From NCBI GenBank assembly GCA_943326215.1, contig CALPSK010000062.1, forward strand, positions 1 through 5,963: a stretch of DNA of 5,963 nt. Reading direction: 5' to 3'. The stretch's first letter is position 1. Each line of letters starts with the position of its first letter. The notes under the pieces are model-generated. The model did not search any database and was not told the origin of the DNA. It saw nothing but the letters and a program-made list of their open reading frames with translations. Position numbers and translations under genes: made by a program. Below, in pieces: positions 1 through 5,963 of the stretch. The DNA comes from Sediminibacterium ginsengisoli (GTDB lineage: Bacteria > Bacteroidota > Bacteroidia > Chitinophagales > Chitinophagaceae).

Positions 1-443
1 TCTGTAATTTTGCCATCTACTACTGTTGCAATAGTACATCCAATTACATCTACTGTTTTACCAGTAGCAGGTATACCAAAGAAAGGACCTGTATGCGTTC
101 CTTTGAACTGCCAGTATTTTACTACTTTATTGCCTTTACCAAATATTTCTTTTATAATAAATTCTCTATTGCTGAAACCTGTAACATAGTTAGCATAGTA
201 TGCTTTTACACTATCCTTTCCTTTAATCTCAGGAACAGTATGTAAAACTACGTCAGCTGCATAGGCTGTATCTAAATAGTTTACATTGCCTTGGTTAACG
301 ACCACTTCCCATACATTGTCATAAAATTTTACATTGTCATTTTCTAATTGCTCTTTTTTTGCAGCTTCGTTGTTGTTTGCAGCTTCATTGTTACATGCAA
401 AAAGCATAGTAGACATAAAAATAACCGATAATAATTTTTTCAT
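1..443 (-). CDS. SnoaL-like / ester cyclase family lipoprotein, 3' end cut by window edge
   Basis: I read this by reverse-complementing from the ATG at 443-441; 147 codons are open to the left edge, so the C-terminus is missing. Residues 1-16 form a lipoprotein signal peptide (MKK, then a hydrophobic stretch) ending in the lipobox LFAC, with Cys17 as the lipidated residue. A low-complexity Asn/Glu/Ala tether follows (about 18-32). The rest resembles the SnoaL-like ester cyclase fold (NTF2-like alpha+beta cone): a helix around 38-60, a VLHTVPEIKGKDSVKAYY segment (66-83), and the family-typical GTHTGPFFGIPATGK segment (115-129), followed by VDGKI. Family members end with a short W/D-containing tail, so probably only some 10-25 residues are missing. 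Residue +2 after Cys is Asn and no strongly acidic surface-export signal is seen, so a periplasmic-facing envelope location is likely. The substrate is unknown; many of these Bacteroidota lipoproteins have no assigned reaction. The family call is good, the function is open. Confidence 0.8.
   Translation of the reverse strand, partial: MKKLLSVIFMSTMLFACNNEAANNNEAAKKEQLENDNVKFYDNVWEVVVNQGNVNYLDTAYAADVVLHTVPEIKGKDSVKAYYANYVTGFSNREFIIKEIFGKGNKVVKYWQFKGTHTGPFFGIPATGKTVDVIGCTIATVVDGKIT
358..393 (-). repeat. Two tandem 18-nt units in the lipoprotein linker
   Basis: Positions 358-375 and 376-393 are adjacent 18-nt units that match at 16 of 18 bases (tttgcagcttc followed by gttgttg or attgtta). On the coding strand they encode two six-residue copies built around N-N-E-A-A, just after the lipidated Cys17. 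The length is a multiple of three, so copy changes would only lengthen or shorten the tether between the membrane anchor and the folded domain. The two differences are G/A substitutions. This looks like a simple slippage duplication with no separate function. Confidence 0.7.
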
Positions 444-500
444 TGGTTTAGTTTTTGTTTATTTATTTCTTAAAGATATGAATTTGTATTAAAATAAAAA

Positions 501-508
501 CAAATATA
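501..508 (-). promoter_or_regulatory. Candidate Bacteroidota -10 element (TATATTTG) for the lipoprotein gene
   Basis: On the minus strand, 508-501 reads TATATTTG, a full match to the TAnnTTTG -10 element described for the Bacteroidota primary sigma factor. It lies 57 nt upstream of the ATG at 443, which would give a 5' leader of roughly 50 nt, typical for the phylum. No clear TTG -33 element is seen at the right distance; an inverted repeat (523-547) occupies that place instead. The sequence is AT-rich, so an 8-mer with four to six informative bases could be chance. Confidence 0.4.
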
Positions 509-522
509 TCTATTTTTTGAAT

Positions 523-547
523 TTCTAGGTCTCCCATTATCCTAGAA
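523..547. promoter_or_regulatory. Inverted repeat TTCTAGG-N11-CCTAGAA, possible operator
   Basis: Arms at 523-529 and 541-547 are perfect 7-bp reverse complements around an 11-nt spacer (530-540). The arm centres are 18 bp apart, less than two helical turns. It sits directly upstream of the candidate -10 at 508-501 of the minus-strand lipoprotein gene, covering where a -33 element would be, and about 140 nt before the plus-strand gene at 687. That position would suit a dimeric regulator. There is no U-tract in either direction, so it does not look like a terminator. No regulator gene lies in the window, and chance is a real alternative. Confidence 0.3.
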
Positions 548-686
548 TTAAACCCTTTATATAAAAGACGTTATTCTTTAGGTAAATAATACATTAAATG
601 AATTAAATTTATCTTTATAAAGAAGGCAACTTATTAATGCCATTTTCAGCAAAAGCTTAATACCATTAGCCTAAAAAAATAAAACA

Positions 687-1931
687 ATGAGAAGCGAGAT
701 ACTTAATAACCTAGACAACCCTAAGCAACTTGAAAAATTATATAGAGATAATAAAGTAATTTTTAAAAAAGAGTTTAACCAAATTTACCCAGGACATACA
801 GAGAATAAGGCCCTAGGCGTATGGTATGAAAGACTCAACTTTGAAAATGAGAAGCATGGTATAGGAACTAAAAACGAAATAGGAGTAGTAGTAGCTTTTG
901 CTTTAATTGCTGGCCTCATAGGGCATATTCCCAATTTTACGAGCCTTGATCAAGAATATTTTTTTTCAAGAAATATTTCATTTGTTGTGTTTCCTGTGTT
1001 AAGCGCTTATTTTATATGGAAACAAAAATTAGCATTCACACAGTGGTTATTTCCTTTATTGGCTACCTTCATTGCAGCAATTTATATAAACCTACTTCCT
1101 AATAATTCTAGCAGCAGTACTATTACACTTTCATTTATTCATATGCCTATTTTTTTATGGGCCATTTTTGGATATTCATTTTTGGGTGAGCATGTAAAAA
1201 GCAGTCAAAGTAGAATTAGTTTTTTACGTTACAATGGCGACCTAGTAGTGATGTCGGGAATTTTATTATTATCCACTGTTTTATTTTCTGCTATAACTGT
1301 AAATTTATTTGATATAATAGGTATCAATATTGAAATTTTTTATTTTCAAAATATAATGATATGGGGTTTGGCCGCTATACCTATAGTTGCTACTTATTTA
1401 ATTCAAACCAATGCGCAATTAATTAATAAGGTCTCTCCTATAATTGCTAAAATATTTACACCCCTGGTTTGTATTAATTTGTTTATTTATTTACTAGCCA
1501 TGGTTTATACGAAAAAATATCCTTACCAAGACCGTAATTTACTTTTACTATTTAATGTATTATTAATGGGTGTGATGGCCTTAATTTTATTTTCTGTAGC
1601 GGAAGCGGCAAAAAACGCAAATAGTAAATTTAACTTAGTAATGTTATTTAGCTTATCGGTATTGACTATTATCATAAACGGTATAGCGCTTGCTGCCATT
1701 AGCTTTCGTTTAATAGAATATGGAATGTCTCCCAATAGAATTGCAGTGCTTGGAGGCAACCTATTAATATTTATTAATTTAGTGTTAGTGTCCTATAAAT
1801 TATTTCTAGCAAGTTTTAAAAATGCAGGCATAGAAGAAATTGAAAGAAGTATTGCAAGCTACCTGCCTATATATGCTGTATGGACTGGTTTAGTAGCTTT
1901 TTTAATGCCACTTCTATTTCAATTTAAATAA
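687..1931 (+). CDS. Polytopic inner-membrane protein, DUF4153-like
   Basis: This 414-residue protein has a soluble, charged N-terminal region (about 1-62, mostly helical in character, with KLYRDNKVIFKKEFNQIYPG at 18-37). About 10-11 hydrophobic segments follow, near residues 65-82, 96-111, 117-136, 148-166, 184-206, 221-239, 253-273, 285-306, 315-339, 352-372 and 391-411. The segment RLIEYGMSPNRI (341-352) resembles the conserved R-I-x-x-Y-G-x-T-P-x-R motif I associate with DUF4153 membrane proteins; that assignment is from memory and moderate in strength. No transport or catalytic signature is visible, so function is unknown. The start at 687 follows an A-rich leader without a Shine-Dalgarno, as usual in Bacteroidota; a weak TATCTTTA at 610-617 is the only promoter-like string. 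The next gene begins 12 nt after the stop, so the two are probably co-transcribed. Confidence 0.75.
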   Translation: MRSEILNNLDNPKQLEKLYRDNKVIFKKEFNQIYPGHTENKALGVWYERLNFENEKHGIGTKNEIGVVVAFALIAGLIGHIPNFTSLDQEYFFSRNISFVVFPVLSAYFIWKQKLAFTQWLFPLLATFIAAIYINLLPNNSSSSTITLSFIHMPIFLWAIFGYSFLGEHVKSSQSRISFLRYNGDLVVMSGILLLSTVLFSAITVNLFDIIGINIEIFYFQNIMIWGLAAIPIVATYLIQTNAQLINKVSPIIAKIFTPLVCINLFIYLLAMVYTKKYPYQDRNLLLLFNVLLMGVMALILFSVAEAAKNANSKFNLVMLFSLSVLTIIINGIALAAISFRLIEYGMSPNRIAVLGGNLLIFINLVLVSYKLFLASFKNAGIEEIERSIASYLPIYAVWTGLVAFLMPLLFQFK

Positions 1932-1932
1932 G

Positions 1933-1949
1933 ATTCATATTATATGAAT
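1933..1949 (+). promoter_or_regulatory. Small dyad enclosing the start codon of the YdeI-CDGSH gene
   Basis: ATTCATA (1933-1939) and TATGAAT (1943-1949) are perfect 7-bp inverted arms around a 3-nt loop (TTA). The downstream arm contains the ATG start (1944-1946). In RNA it could pair the start codon, but with six A-U pairs and one G-C it would be weak, and dyads this size occur by chance in AT-rich DNA. It fills the whole gap between the two genes. Confidence 0.25.
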
Positions 1950-2585
1950 ATCAAAGTAGGCAACTTTATTAGTAAACTAAAAACTTGGAAGGCTGAAATG
2001 GAAGCCTTGAGGTCTATCTTACTTGAATTTCCACTTACTGAGGAAATAAAATGGGGCATCCCTTGTTATTGTTTAGAAAATAGTAATGTCATTATCATTC
2101 ATGGGTTTAAAGAATACTGCGGTCTAAGCTTTTTCAAAGGGGTCTTATTAAAAGATGCAAAAGGTTTATTAGTGAAGCCGGGAGAAAATACACAAGGAGG
2201 AAGGCTTATAAAATTAAAGAGTGTTCAAGAAATTAATAAGTTGAGGGCCACTATCAAATCCTATATTAAAGAAGCTATAGAAATAGAAAAATTAGGTTTA
2301 AAAATAGAGCCCATGGAAAAGGAGCTTGTTTTACCTGAAGAATTACTGGCAATATTTAAAAAGAATGCGCCTTTCAAAAAAGCATTCAACGCATTAACAC
2401 CCGGAAGACAAAGGGCTTATAATTTGTTTTTTACAGCTGCTAAGCAGTCTGCTACAAGAGAAACTAGAATAGAAAAGTACAAAAAACAAATTTTGGATGG
2501 CAAGGGCATAAATGACTGTACCTGCGGTTTGTCCCAAAAAATGCCCTACTGCGATGGCTCTCATAGACAGCTTAAGACTACCTAA
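1944..2585 (+). CDS. YdeI/OmpD-associated family protein with C-terminal CDGSH iron-sulfur motif
   Basis: This 213-residue protein has three parts. Residues about 10-115 are a DUF1801-like domain (KTWKAEMEALRSILLEF, EEIKWGIPCYC, IIHGFKEYCGLSFFKG). Residues about 127-187 are the OmdA/YdeI-type domain, with the hallmark LTPGRQRAY (151-159) and a helix ending QILDGKG (182-188). Residues 192-207 carry C-x-C-x2-S-x3-P-x-C-D-G-S-H, an exact match to the CDGSH [2Fe-2S] ligand motif (Cys192, Cys194, Cys203, His207). The Salmonella relative YdeI/OmdA has been linked to antimicrobial-peptide resistance and the porin OmpD; whether that applies here is not known. There is no signal peptide, so it should be cytosolic. 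The metal motif suggests redox or cluster sensing, which is inference. It lies 12 nt after the membrane-protein gene. No convincing hairpin-plus-U-tract terminator follows in 2586-2766. Confidence 0.88.
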   Translation: MNIKVGNFISKLKTWKAEMEALRSILLEFPLTEEIKWGIPCYCLENSNVIIIHGFKEYCGLSFFKGVLLKDAKGLLVKPGENTQGGRLIKLKSVQEINKLRATIKSYIKEAIEIEKLGLKIEPMEKELVLPEELLAIFKKNAPFKKAFNALTPGRQRAYNLFFTAAKQSATRETRIEKYKKQILDGKGINDCTCGLSQKMPYCDGSHRQLKTT

Positions 2586-2766
2586 AATTAACGACTCCGC
2601 TAACTTCAATTCGTTTACGGTTAATCTACGGCTACTGCCTTCTACAATTGCATATATTTTTATATAAGAATATAGTTCCAATTGCGTTAACATGACACAA
2701 TTATTAATTACTTTTATAAGGTTATTAAGTTGCTATTGATTTACCTAAGAATTACAATTAACCATT

Positions 2767-5091
2767 ATGAAAAAAATATTATTTTTCTTGCTTGCCCTTC
2801 CTGTATTTACTCAAGCTCAACAAAAATTTGAAGAACTAAGTTTAACAGAGGGTGTTAAAAAAATAAAAGTCAATAATCAAATAAGCTTAGCCTATTCAAC
2901 AGAGTCGGGTGTAAAAATTATTATGAAAGATGGCCTACCCTTCAAGGACTTAAATAAGAATGGAAGCCTAGACGCTTATGAAGATTGGCGTTTAAATGTA
3001 AATGAAAGAGCTAAGGACTTAGCAGCCAAATTAACTATTGAAGAAATTGCAGGTTTAATGTTGTATAGTGGACATCAATCCATACCTATGGGAGCTATGG
3101 GAAGGATTAGTGCAACATATAACGGAAAGCCTTTCCCAGAAAGTGGAGCAAAGGCTTCAGATTTAAGCGACCAACAAATACGTTTTTTATCAAAAGATAA
3201 TTTAAGGCATGTATTAATAACTTCTGTAGTAAACCCAATCGTATCTTCTACATGGAATAATAATGTTCAAAAATTAGTAGAGAAAATAGGTATGGGTATT
3301 CCCTCTAACAATAGTTCTGACCCAAGAAATGGTGCTAATAAAAATGCAGAGTATAATGCAGGTTCTGGTGGGACTATATCACAATGGCCTGAAGAGTTAG
3401 GCTTGGCCGCAACATTTGACCCTTCTATCACTAAAAATTTCGGTTCTATTGCCTCAAAAGAATATAGAGCCTTAGGTATTACAACTGCCTTGTCTCCACA
3501 AATTGATTTAGCAACAGAACCAAGATGGAATAGATTCGTGGGCACTTTTGGAGAAGATCCAAATTTAGCTACCGATATGGCACGCGCCTATGTTGATGGA
3601 TTTCAAACATCGCCTACTTCCATTGAGAAATATAATGGATGGGGTAATTATAGTGTGAATGCTATGCTAAAACATTGGCCAGGTGGTGGACCCGAGGAAG
3701 CAGGACGTGATGGTCACTTTGCCTATGGAAAGTTTGCAGTGTATCCAGGAAATAATTTCCAAACCCATTTAAAAACATTTATAAATGGTGCATTTAAATT
3801 AGAAGGTAGTACTAAAAAGGCTGCAGCTGTGATGCCTTATTATACTATATCAGTTAATCAAGATATTAAAAATGGAGAAAGTGTGGGTAATGGTTATAGC
3901 AAATACATTATTACAGATTTATTAAGAAATAAATATAATTATGACGGAGTAGTTTGTACCGATTGGGGTATTACTGGCATTGAAGGCGCTAAACCCGATA
4001 TATTCGCAGGTAAACCTTGGGGGGTTGAAAAATTAAATATTGCTGAGAGACATTATAAAGTATTAATGGCAGGAGTGGATCAATTTGGTGGCAACAACGA
4101 TGCAAAACCAGTATTAGAAGCCTATCAAATAGGTGTGAAAGAATATGGGGAAGCCTTTATGCGTAAGCGTTTCGAGCAATCGGCTGTTCGTTTACTATTA
4201 AATATGTTTAGAGTAGGTTTGTTTGAGAACCCTTATTTGGATCCAAAAGAATCGGTTACCATTGTAGGTAAGCCCGAGTTTATGAAAGCAGGTTATGATG
4301 CTCAATTAAAATCGATTGTCTTAATTAAGAATCAAAATAAAACATTGCCAATTGCTAAAGGTAAAACTGTTTATATACCTAAAAGAACTACGCCCGCTAG
4401 TGTGAACTTTTTTGGACAAGCTACACCTGAAAAAATCGAGTACCCCATAAATGTAGATTTAGTTAAAAAATATTATACCGTAACAGAGGATCCTACAAAA
4501 GCAGATTTTGCGATTGTATTTATTAAGAGCCCTGTGAGTGGTGGTTATAGCAGAGCAGATAGAGAAGCAGGTGGCAATGGTTATGTGCCCATTAGCTTGC
4601 AATTAAAGGACTACAAAGCTGTTGATGCTAGAGAACATAGTATAGCTGCTGGAGACCCAGTAATAGATTCAACTATAAAGGACAGAACCTATATCAACAA
4701 AACATCAAAATCAAATTCATACCCCGACTTAAATACTATTGAGCAAACAAAGAAGGCTATGAATGGCAAGCCTGTTGTAATTTCTGTATCACTTACTAAC
4801 CCCATGGTTTTTGGAGAGTTTGAAAAACAGGTAGATGCTATTATTGGTGAGTTTGGTGTGCAAGTGGAAGCACAAATGGATATTCTAACGGGTAAAGTTG
4901 AGCCGAGTGGACTACTTCCTATGCAAATGCCATTAAACATGTCAGTGGTAGAAAAACAAAAAGAAGATGTACCGCACGATATGGTTACCTATAAAGACAG
5001 TCAAGGTCATAGTTATGATTTTGGTTACGGATTAAATTGGAAAGGAGTTATCAAAGATGCAAGAACTATAAAATATGCAGTAAAAAAATAA
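2767..5091 (+). CDS. Secreted glycoside hydrolase family 3 protein (beta-glucosidase-like)
   Basis: The 774-residue protein starts with a Sec signal peptide (MKKILFFLLALPVFTQA, probable cleavage after Ala17). Residues 61-72 (DLNKNGSLDAYE) form a canonical EF-hand calcium loop with ligands at positions 1, 3, 5, 7, 9 and 12. The GH3 N-terminal barrel follows: SDPRNG (184-189), LGLAATFDP (211-219), ATEPRW (249-254), FGEDP (261-265), KHWPGGG (302-308) and VVCTDWG (395-401), in which Asp399 is the expected nucleophile. The C-terminal GH3 domain spans about 515-755, with GGYSRADREAGGNGYVPISL (592-611) and TGKVEPSGLLP (708-718). The general acid/base cannot be assigned by eye. The protein ends just after FGYGLNW (752-758), so it lacks the fibronectin-III-like domain of many GH3 enzymes, and no type IX secretion C-terminal domain or lipobox is seen: it is probably periplasmic. 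Expected activity is release of terminal beta-linked glucose or xylose; the exact sugar is uncertain. The 181-nt upstream gap has only weak promoter strings (TACTTTTA at 2709-2716). Confidence 0.92.
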   Translation: MKKILFFLLALPVFTQAQQKFEELSLTEGVKKIKVNNQISLAYSTESGVKIIMKDGLPFKDLNKNGSLDAYEDWRLNVNERAKDLAAKLTIEEIAGLMLYSGHQSIPMGAMGRISATYNGKPFPESGAKASDLSDQQIRFLSKDNLRHVLITSVVNPIVSSTWNNNVQKLVEKIGMGIPSNNSSDPRNGANKNAEYNAGSGGTISQWPEELGLAATFDPSITKNFGSIASKEYRALGITTALSPQIDLATEPRWNRFVGTFGEDPNLATDMARAYVDGFQTSPTSIEKYNGWGNYSVNAMLKHWPGGGPEEAGRDGHFAYGKFAVYPGNNFQTHLKTFINGAFKLEGSTKKAAAVMPYYTISVNQDIKNGESVGNGYSKYIITDLLRNKYNYDGVVCTDWGITGIEGAKPDIFAGKPWGVEKLNIAERHYKVLMAGVDQFGGNNDAKPVLEAYQIGVKEYGEAFMRKRFEQSAVRLLLNMFRVGLFENPYLDPKESVTIVGKPEFMKAGYDAQLKSIVLIKNQNKTLPIAKGKTVYIPKRTTPASVNFFGQATPEKIEYPINVDLVKKYYTVTEDPTKADFAIVFIKSPVSGGYSRADREAGGNGYVPISLQLKDYKAVDAREHSIAAGDPVIDSTIKDRTYINKTSKSNSYPDLNTIEQTKKAMNGKPVVISVSLTNPMVFGEFEKQVDAIIGEFGVQVEAQMDILTGKVEPSGLLPMQMPLNMSVVEKQKEDVPHDMVTYKDSQGHSYDFGYGLNWKGVIKDARTIKYAVKK

Positions 5092-5609
5092 TGGAATTAG
5101 TCATTAGAAAAATAAATATTGACTATTTATCCCAATTACAAAAAATTGGAAAGGAAACTTTTACTGAAACTTTTACAGAGCATAATACTAAAGAGGATTT
5201 AGATAAATACTTGGAAGAAAGCTTTTCAAATGAAAAACTAAGTTCGGAATTAGATAACCCTTATTCCTCTTTTTATTTTGCAGCATTAGAGGATAATGTT
5301 GTGGGCTATTTAAAAATAAATTTTGGGGCTTCTCAAACAGAATTAAAAGACAATGAGGCGCTTGAAATTGAAAGAATATATGTACTGCAAGCATTTCATG
5401 GTAAAAAACTAGGTCAAGCACTTTACGAGAAGGCCATTTCTATAGCAAAAGAAATGAAGGTAAAATATGTATGGCTAGGCGTATGGGAACAAAACCATAG
5501 AGCGCTTCAGTTTTATAAGAAAAATGGTTTTGTTCCATTTGATACCCATATTTTCAAATTAGGCAATGACGAGCAAACAGATATTATGATGAAATTAGAA
5601 TTGGCATAA
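5091..5609 (+). CDS. GNAT family N-acetyltransferase, PaiA-like
   Basis: The 172-residue protein transfers an acetyl group from acetyl-CoA to an amine. Visible GNAT features are a beta4 strand, LEIERIYVLQ (91-100), a pyrophosphate-binding loop, HGKKLGQA (103-110), and a motif B region, VWLGVWEQN (127-135), with ALQFYKKNGF (138-147). The N-terminal ETFTETFTEHNT (22-33), the LEIERIYV strand, the WLGVWE segment and the late GNDEQTDIMM (158-167) recall Bacillus PaiA, a spermidine/spermine acetyltransferase, over the full length; this comparison is from memory. I chose the ATG at 5091 because it overlaps the GH3 stop as TAATG (translational coupling) and gives a family-like N-terminus. An in-frame ATG at 5037 would add 18 residues encoded inside the GH3 gene that look non-functional. 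No signal peptide is present, so it is cytosolic. A polyamine substrate is plausible but unproven. Confidence 0.88.
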   Translation: MELVIRKINIDYLSQLQKIGKETFTETFTEHNTKEDLDKYLEESFSNEKLSSELDNPYSSFYFAALEDNVVGYLKINFGASQTELKDNEALEIERIYVLQAFHGKKLGQALYEKAISIAKEMKVKYVWLGVWEQNHRALQFYKKNGFVPFDTHIFKLGNDEQTDIMMKLELA

Positions 5610-5672
5610 TATGCTAAAGAGAATACTAGCAGGCTTATTACTTATATTTTCATTCAATTTAAATAAGAGACA

Positions 5673-5708
5673 AAAAAATCCCAACAAAATAAATTGTTGG
5701 GATTTTTT
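5673..5708. terminator. Bidirectional intrinsic terminator between convergent genes
   Basis: The arms 5673-5687 and 5694-5708 pair perfectly over 15 bp around a 6-nt loop. The core TCCCAACAA/TTGTTGGGA (5679-5687 and 5694-5702) is flanked by a run of A on the left and T on the right. Either strand therefore gives a stem followed by a U-tract. It lies 63 nt after the acetyltransferase stop and 10 nt beyond the stop of the convergent peptidase gene, so it can end both transcripts. Confidence 0.92.
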
Positions 5709-5718
5709 GTGTCAAATA

Positions 5719-5963
5719 TTACTTATTTCGTTTCCAAGTATTATTAGATGGGTTATAATCCGGTAATACTTTATCTGGATCATAACTTACCGATTCAATT
5801 TCTTCAGTACAAGGATAATTAAAGCTCCAAGCTACATTACGCTGCCAAATTTCTACAGGAAGTTTAATGCGATCTGTTTTACCACTTACAGTTTTTACTT
5901 CTAGTATTACTGGCATAGCCATTTTTTCAAGATTGTCTAAAGTAATAATTGCGCCTTTTGCAA
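5719..5963 (-). CDS. C-terminal tail of an M1 family metallopeptidase, 5' part outside the window
   Basis: The minus-strand frame ending at TAA 5721-5719 stays open to the right edge, giving 80 residues plus two bases. The ATG at 5922 is internal, since the frame continues upstream with AKGAIITLDNLEKMAMPV. The tail shows a beta-rich pattern (MPVILEVKTVSGKTDRIKLP), then VEIWQRN, then YDPDKVLPDYNPSNNTW. This matches the end of the large Bacteroidota M1 aminopeptidase-like proteins, which close with a pattern like LDP-x-x-x-x-x-D-x-x-x-x-NN-x-W. The catalytic HExxH-containing domain would lie beyond the right edge, so activity cannot be judged here. It converges on the acetyltransferase gene and shares the terminator at 5673-5708. 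The assignment rests on tail similarity recalled from family members. Confidence 0.65.
   Translation of the reverse strand, partial: AKGAIITLDNLEKMAMPVILEVKTVSGKTDRIKLPVEIWQRNVAWSFNYPCTEEIESVSYDPDKVLPDYNPSNNTWKRNK

Noticed and set aside
610..617. TATCTTTA as a -10 for the gene at 687
   Set aside because: It lacks the final G of TAnnTTTG and has no TTG upstream at a fitting distance; too weak to list as a feature.
1918..1933. 16-nt string ttcaatttaaataaga shared with 5653-5668
   Set aside because: Both lie in AT-rich sequence around a gene end, the flanks do not match and the reading frames differ in context; chance or simple composition explains it.
2394..2693. Minus-strand 99-codon open frame across the end of the YdeI-CDGSH gene
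   Set aside because: Most of it is the antisense of a strongly supported coding region, its product matches no family I know, and it has no promoter or operon context.
2586..2766. Possible terminator or strong promoter between the YdeI-CDGSH and GH3 genes
   Set aside because: CCGCTAAC and GTTTACGG near 2596-2619 pair at only 6 of 8 bases with no U-tract. Promoter-like strings (TATATTTT at 2653-2660; TACTTTTA at 2709-2716 with TTG 24 nt upstream) are weak. CAATTGC occurs twice (2645-2651, 2679-2685), which is not enough to call an operator.
3267..3545. Minus-strand open frame inside the GH3 gene
   Set aside because: It lies wholly opposite conserved GH3 motifs and is an antisense shadow; the same holds for frames at 1523-1759, 4689-4940 and 5188-5421.
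5037..5090. Upstream in-frame ATG for the acetyltransferase
   Set aside because: It adds 18 residues encoded within the GH3 gene, rich in Lys, Cys and Tyr and unlike the family N-terminus; the TAATG start at 5091 is better.
1..5963. Mobile element, CRISPR, tRNA/rRNA, toxin-antitoxin or defence system
   Set aside because: No terminal inverted repeats, transposase or integrase motifs, spaced direct-repeat arrays, tRNA-like cloverleafs or defence-protein motifs were found on either strand by eye.

Overview
The window reads as an ordinary, AT-rich chromosomal segment from a member of the Bacteroidota, most likely of the Chitinophagaceae/Sphingobacteriia type. The reasons are: no clear Shine-Dalgarno sequences but A/T-rich leaders before the starts; one TAnnTTTG-type -10 element; a lipoprotein with a short lipobox; a secreted GH3 enzyme of a subfamily common in Bacteroidota; a YdeI/OmpD-associated protein; and the C-terminal tail of a Bacteroidota-style M1 peptidase. 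This placement is inferred from protein style, not from a marker gene.

Layout. Positions 1-443 (minus strand) hold the N-terminal 147 residues of a SnoaL-like/ester-cyclase lipoprotein that runs off the left edge. Positions 444-686 are a divergent intergenic region with a candidate -10 for the lipoprotein gene and a 7-bp inverted repeat just upstream of it. On the plus strand, 687-1931 is a polytopic membrane protein with DUF4153-like character. It is followed after 12 nt by 1944-2585, a YdeI/OmpD-associated protein whose C-terminus carries a complete CDGSH [2Fe-2S] motif. After a 181-nt gap, 2767-5091 encodes a secreted glycoside hydrolase family 3 enzyme. Its stop codon overlaps the start of a PaiA-like GNAT acetyltransferase (5091-5609). 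A strong, nearly symmetric hairpin terminator (5673-5708) lies between that gene and a convergent minus-strand gene, of which only the last 80 residues are inside the window (5719-5963, M1 metallopeptidase tail).

How the genes may work together. There are two probable plus-strand transcription units. One pairs the membrane protein with YdeI-CDGSH. The other pairs GH3 with the GNAT and probably uses translational coupling through TAATG. The GH3 enzyme would act in the periplasm on oligosaccharides, and the GNAT acts in the cytosol; no sequence feature links their substrates. I see no mobile element, CRISPR array, tRNA, rRNA, phage gene or defence system. The most unusual item is the YdeI-CDGSH fusion. 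The regulatory dyads are weaker observations.
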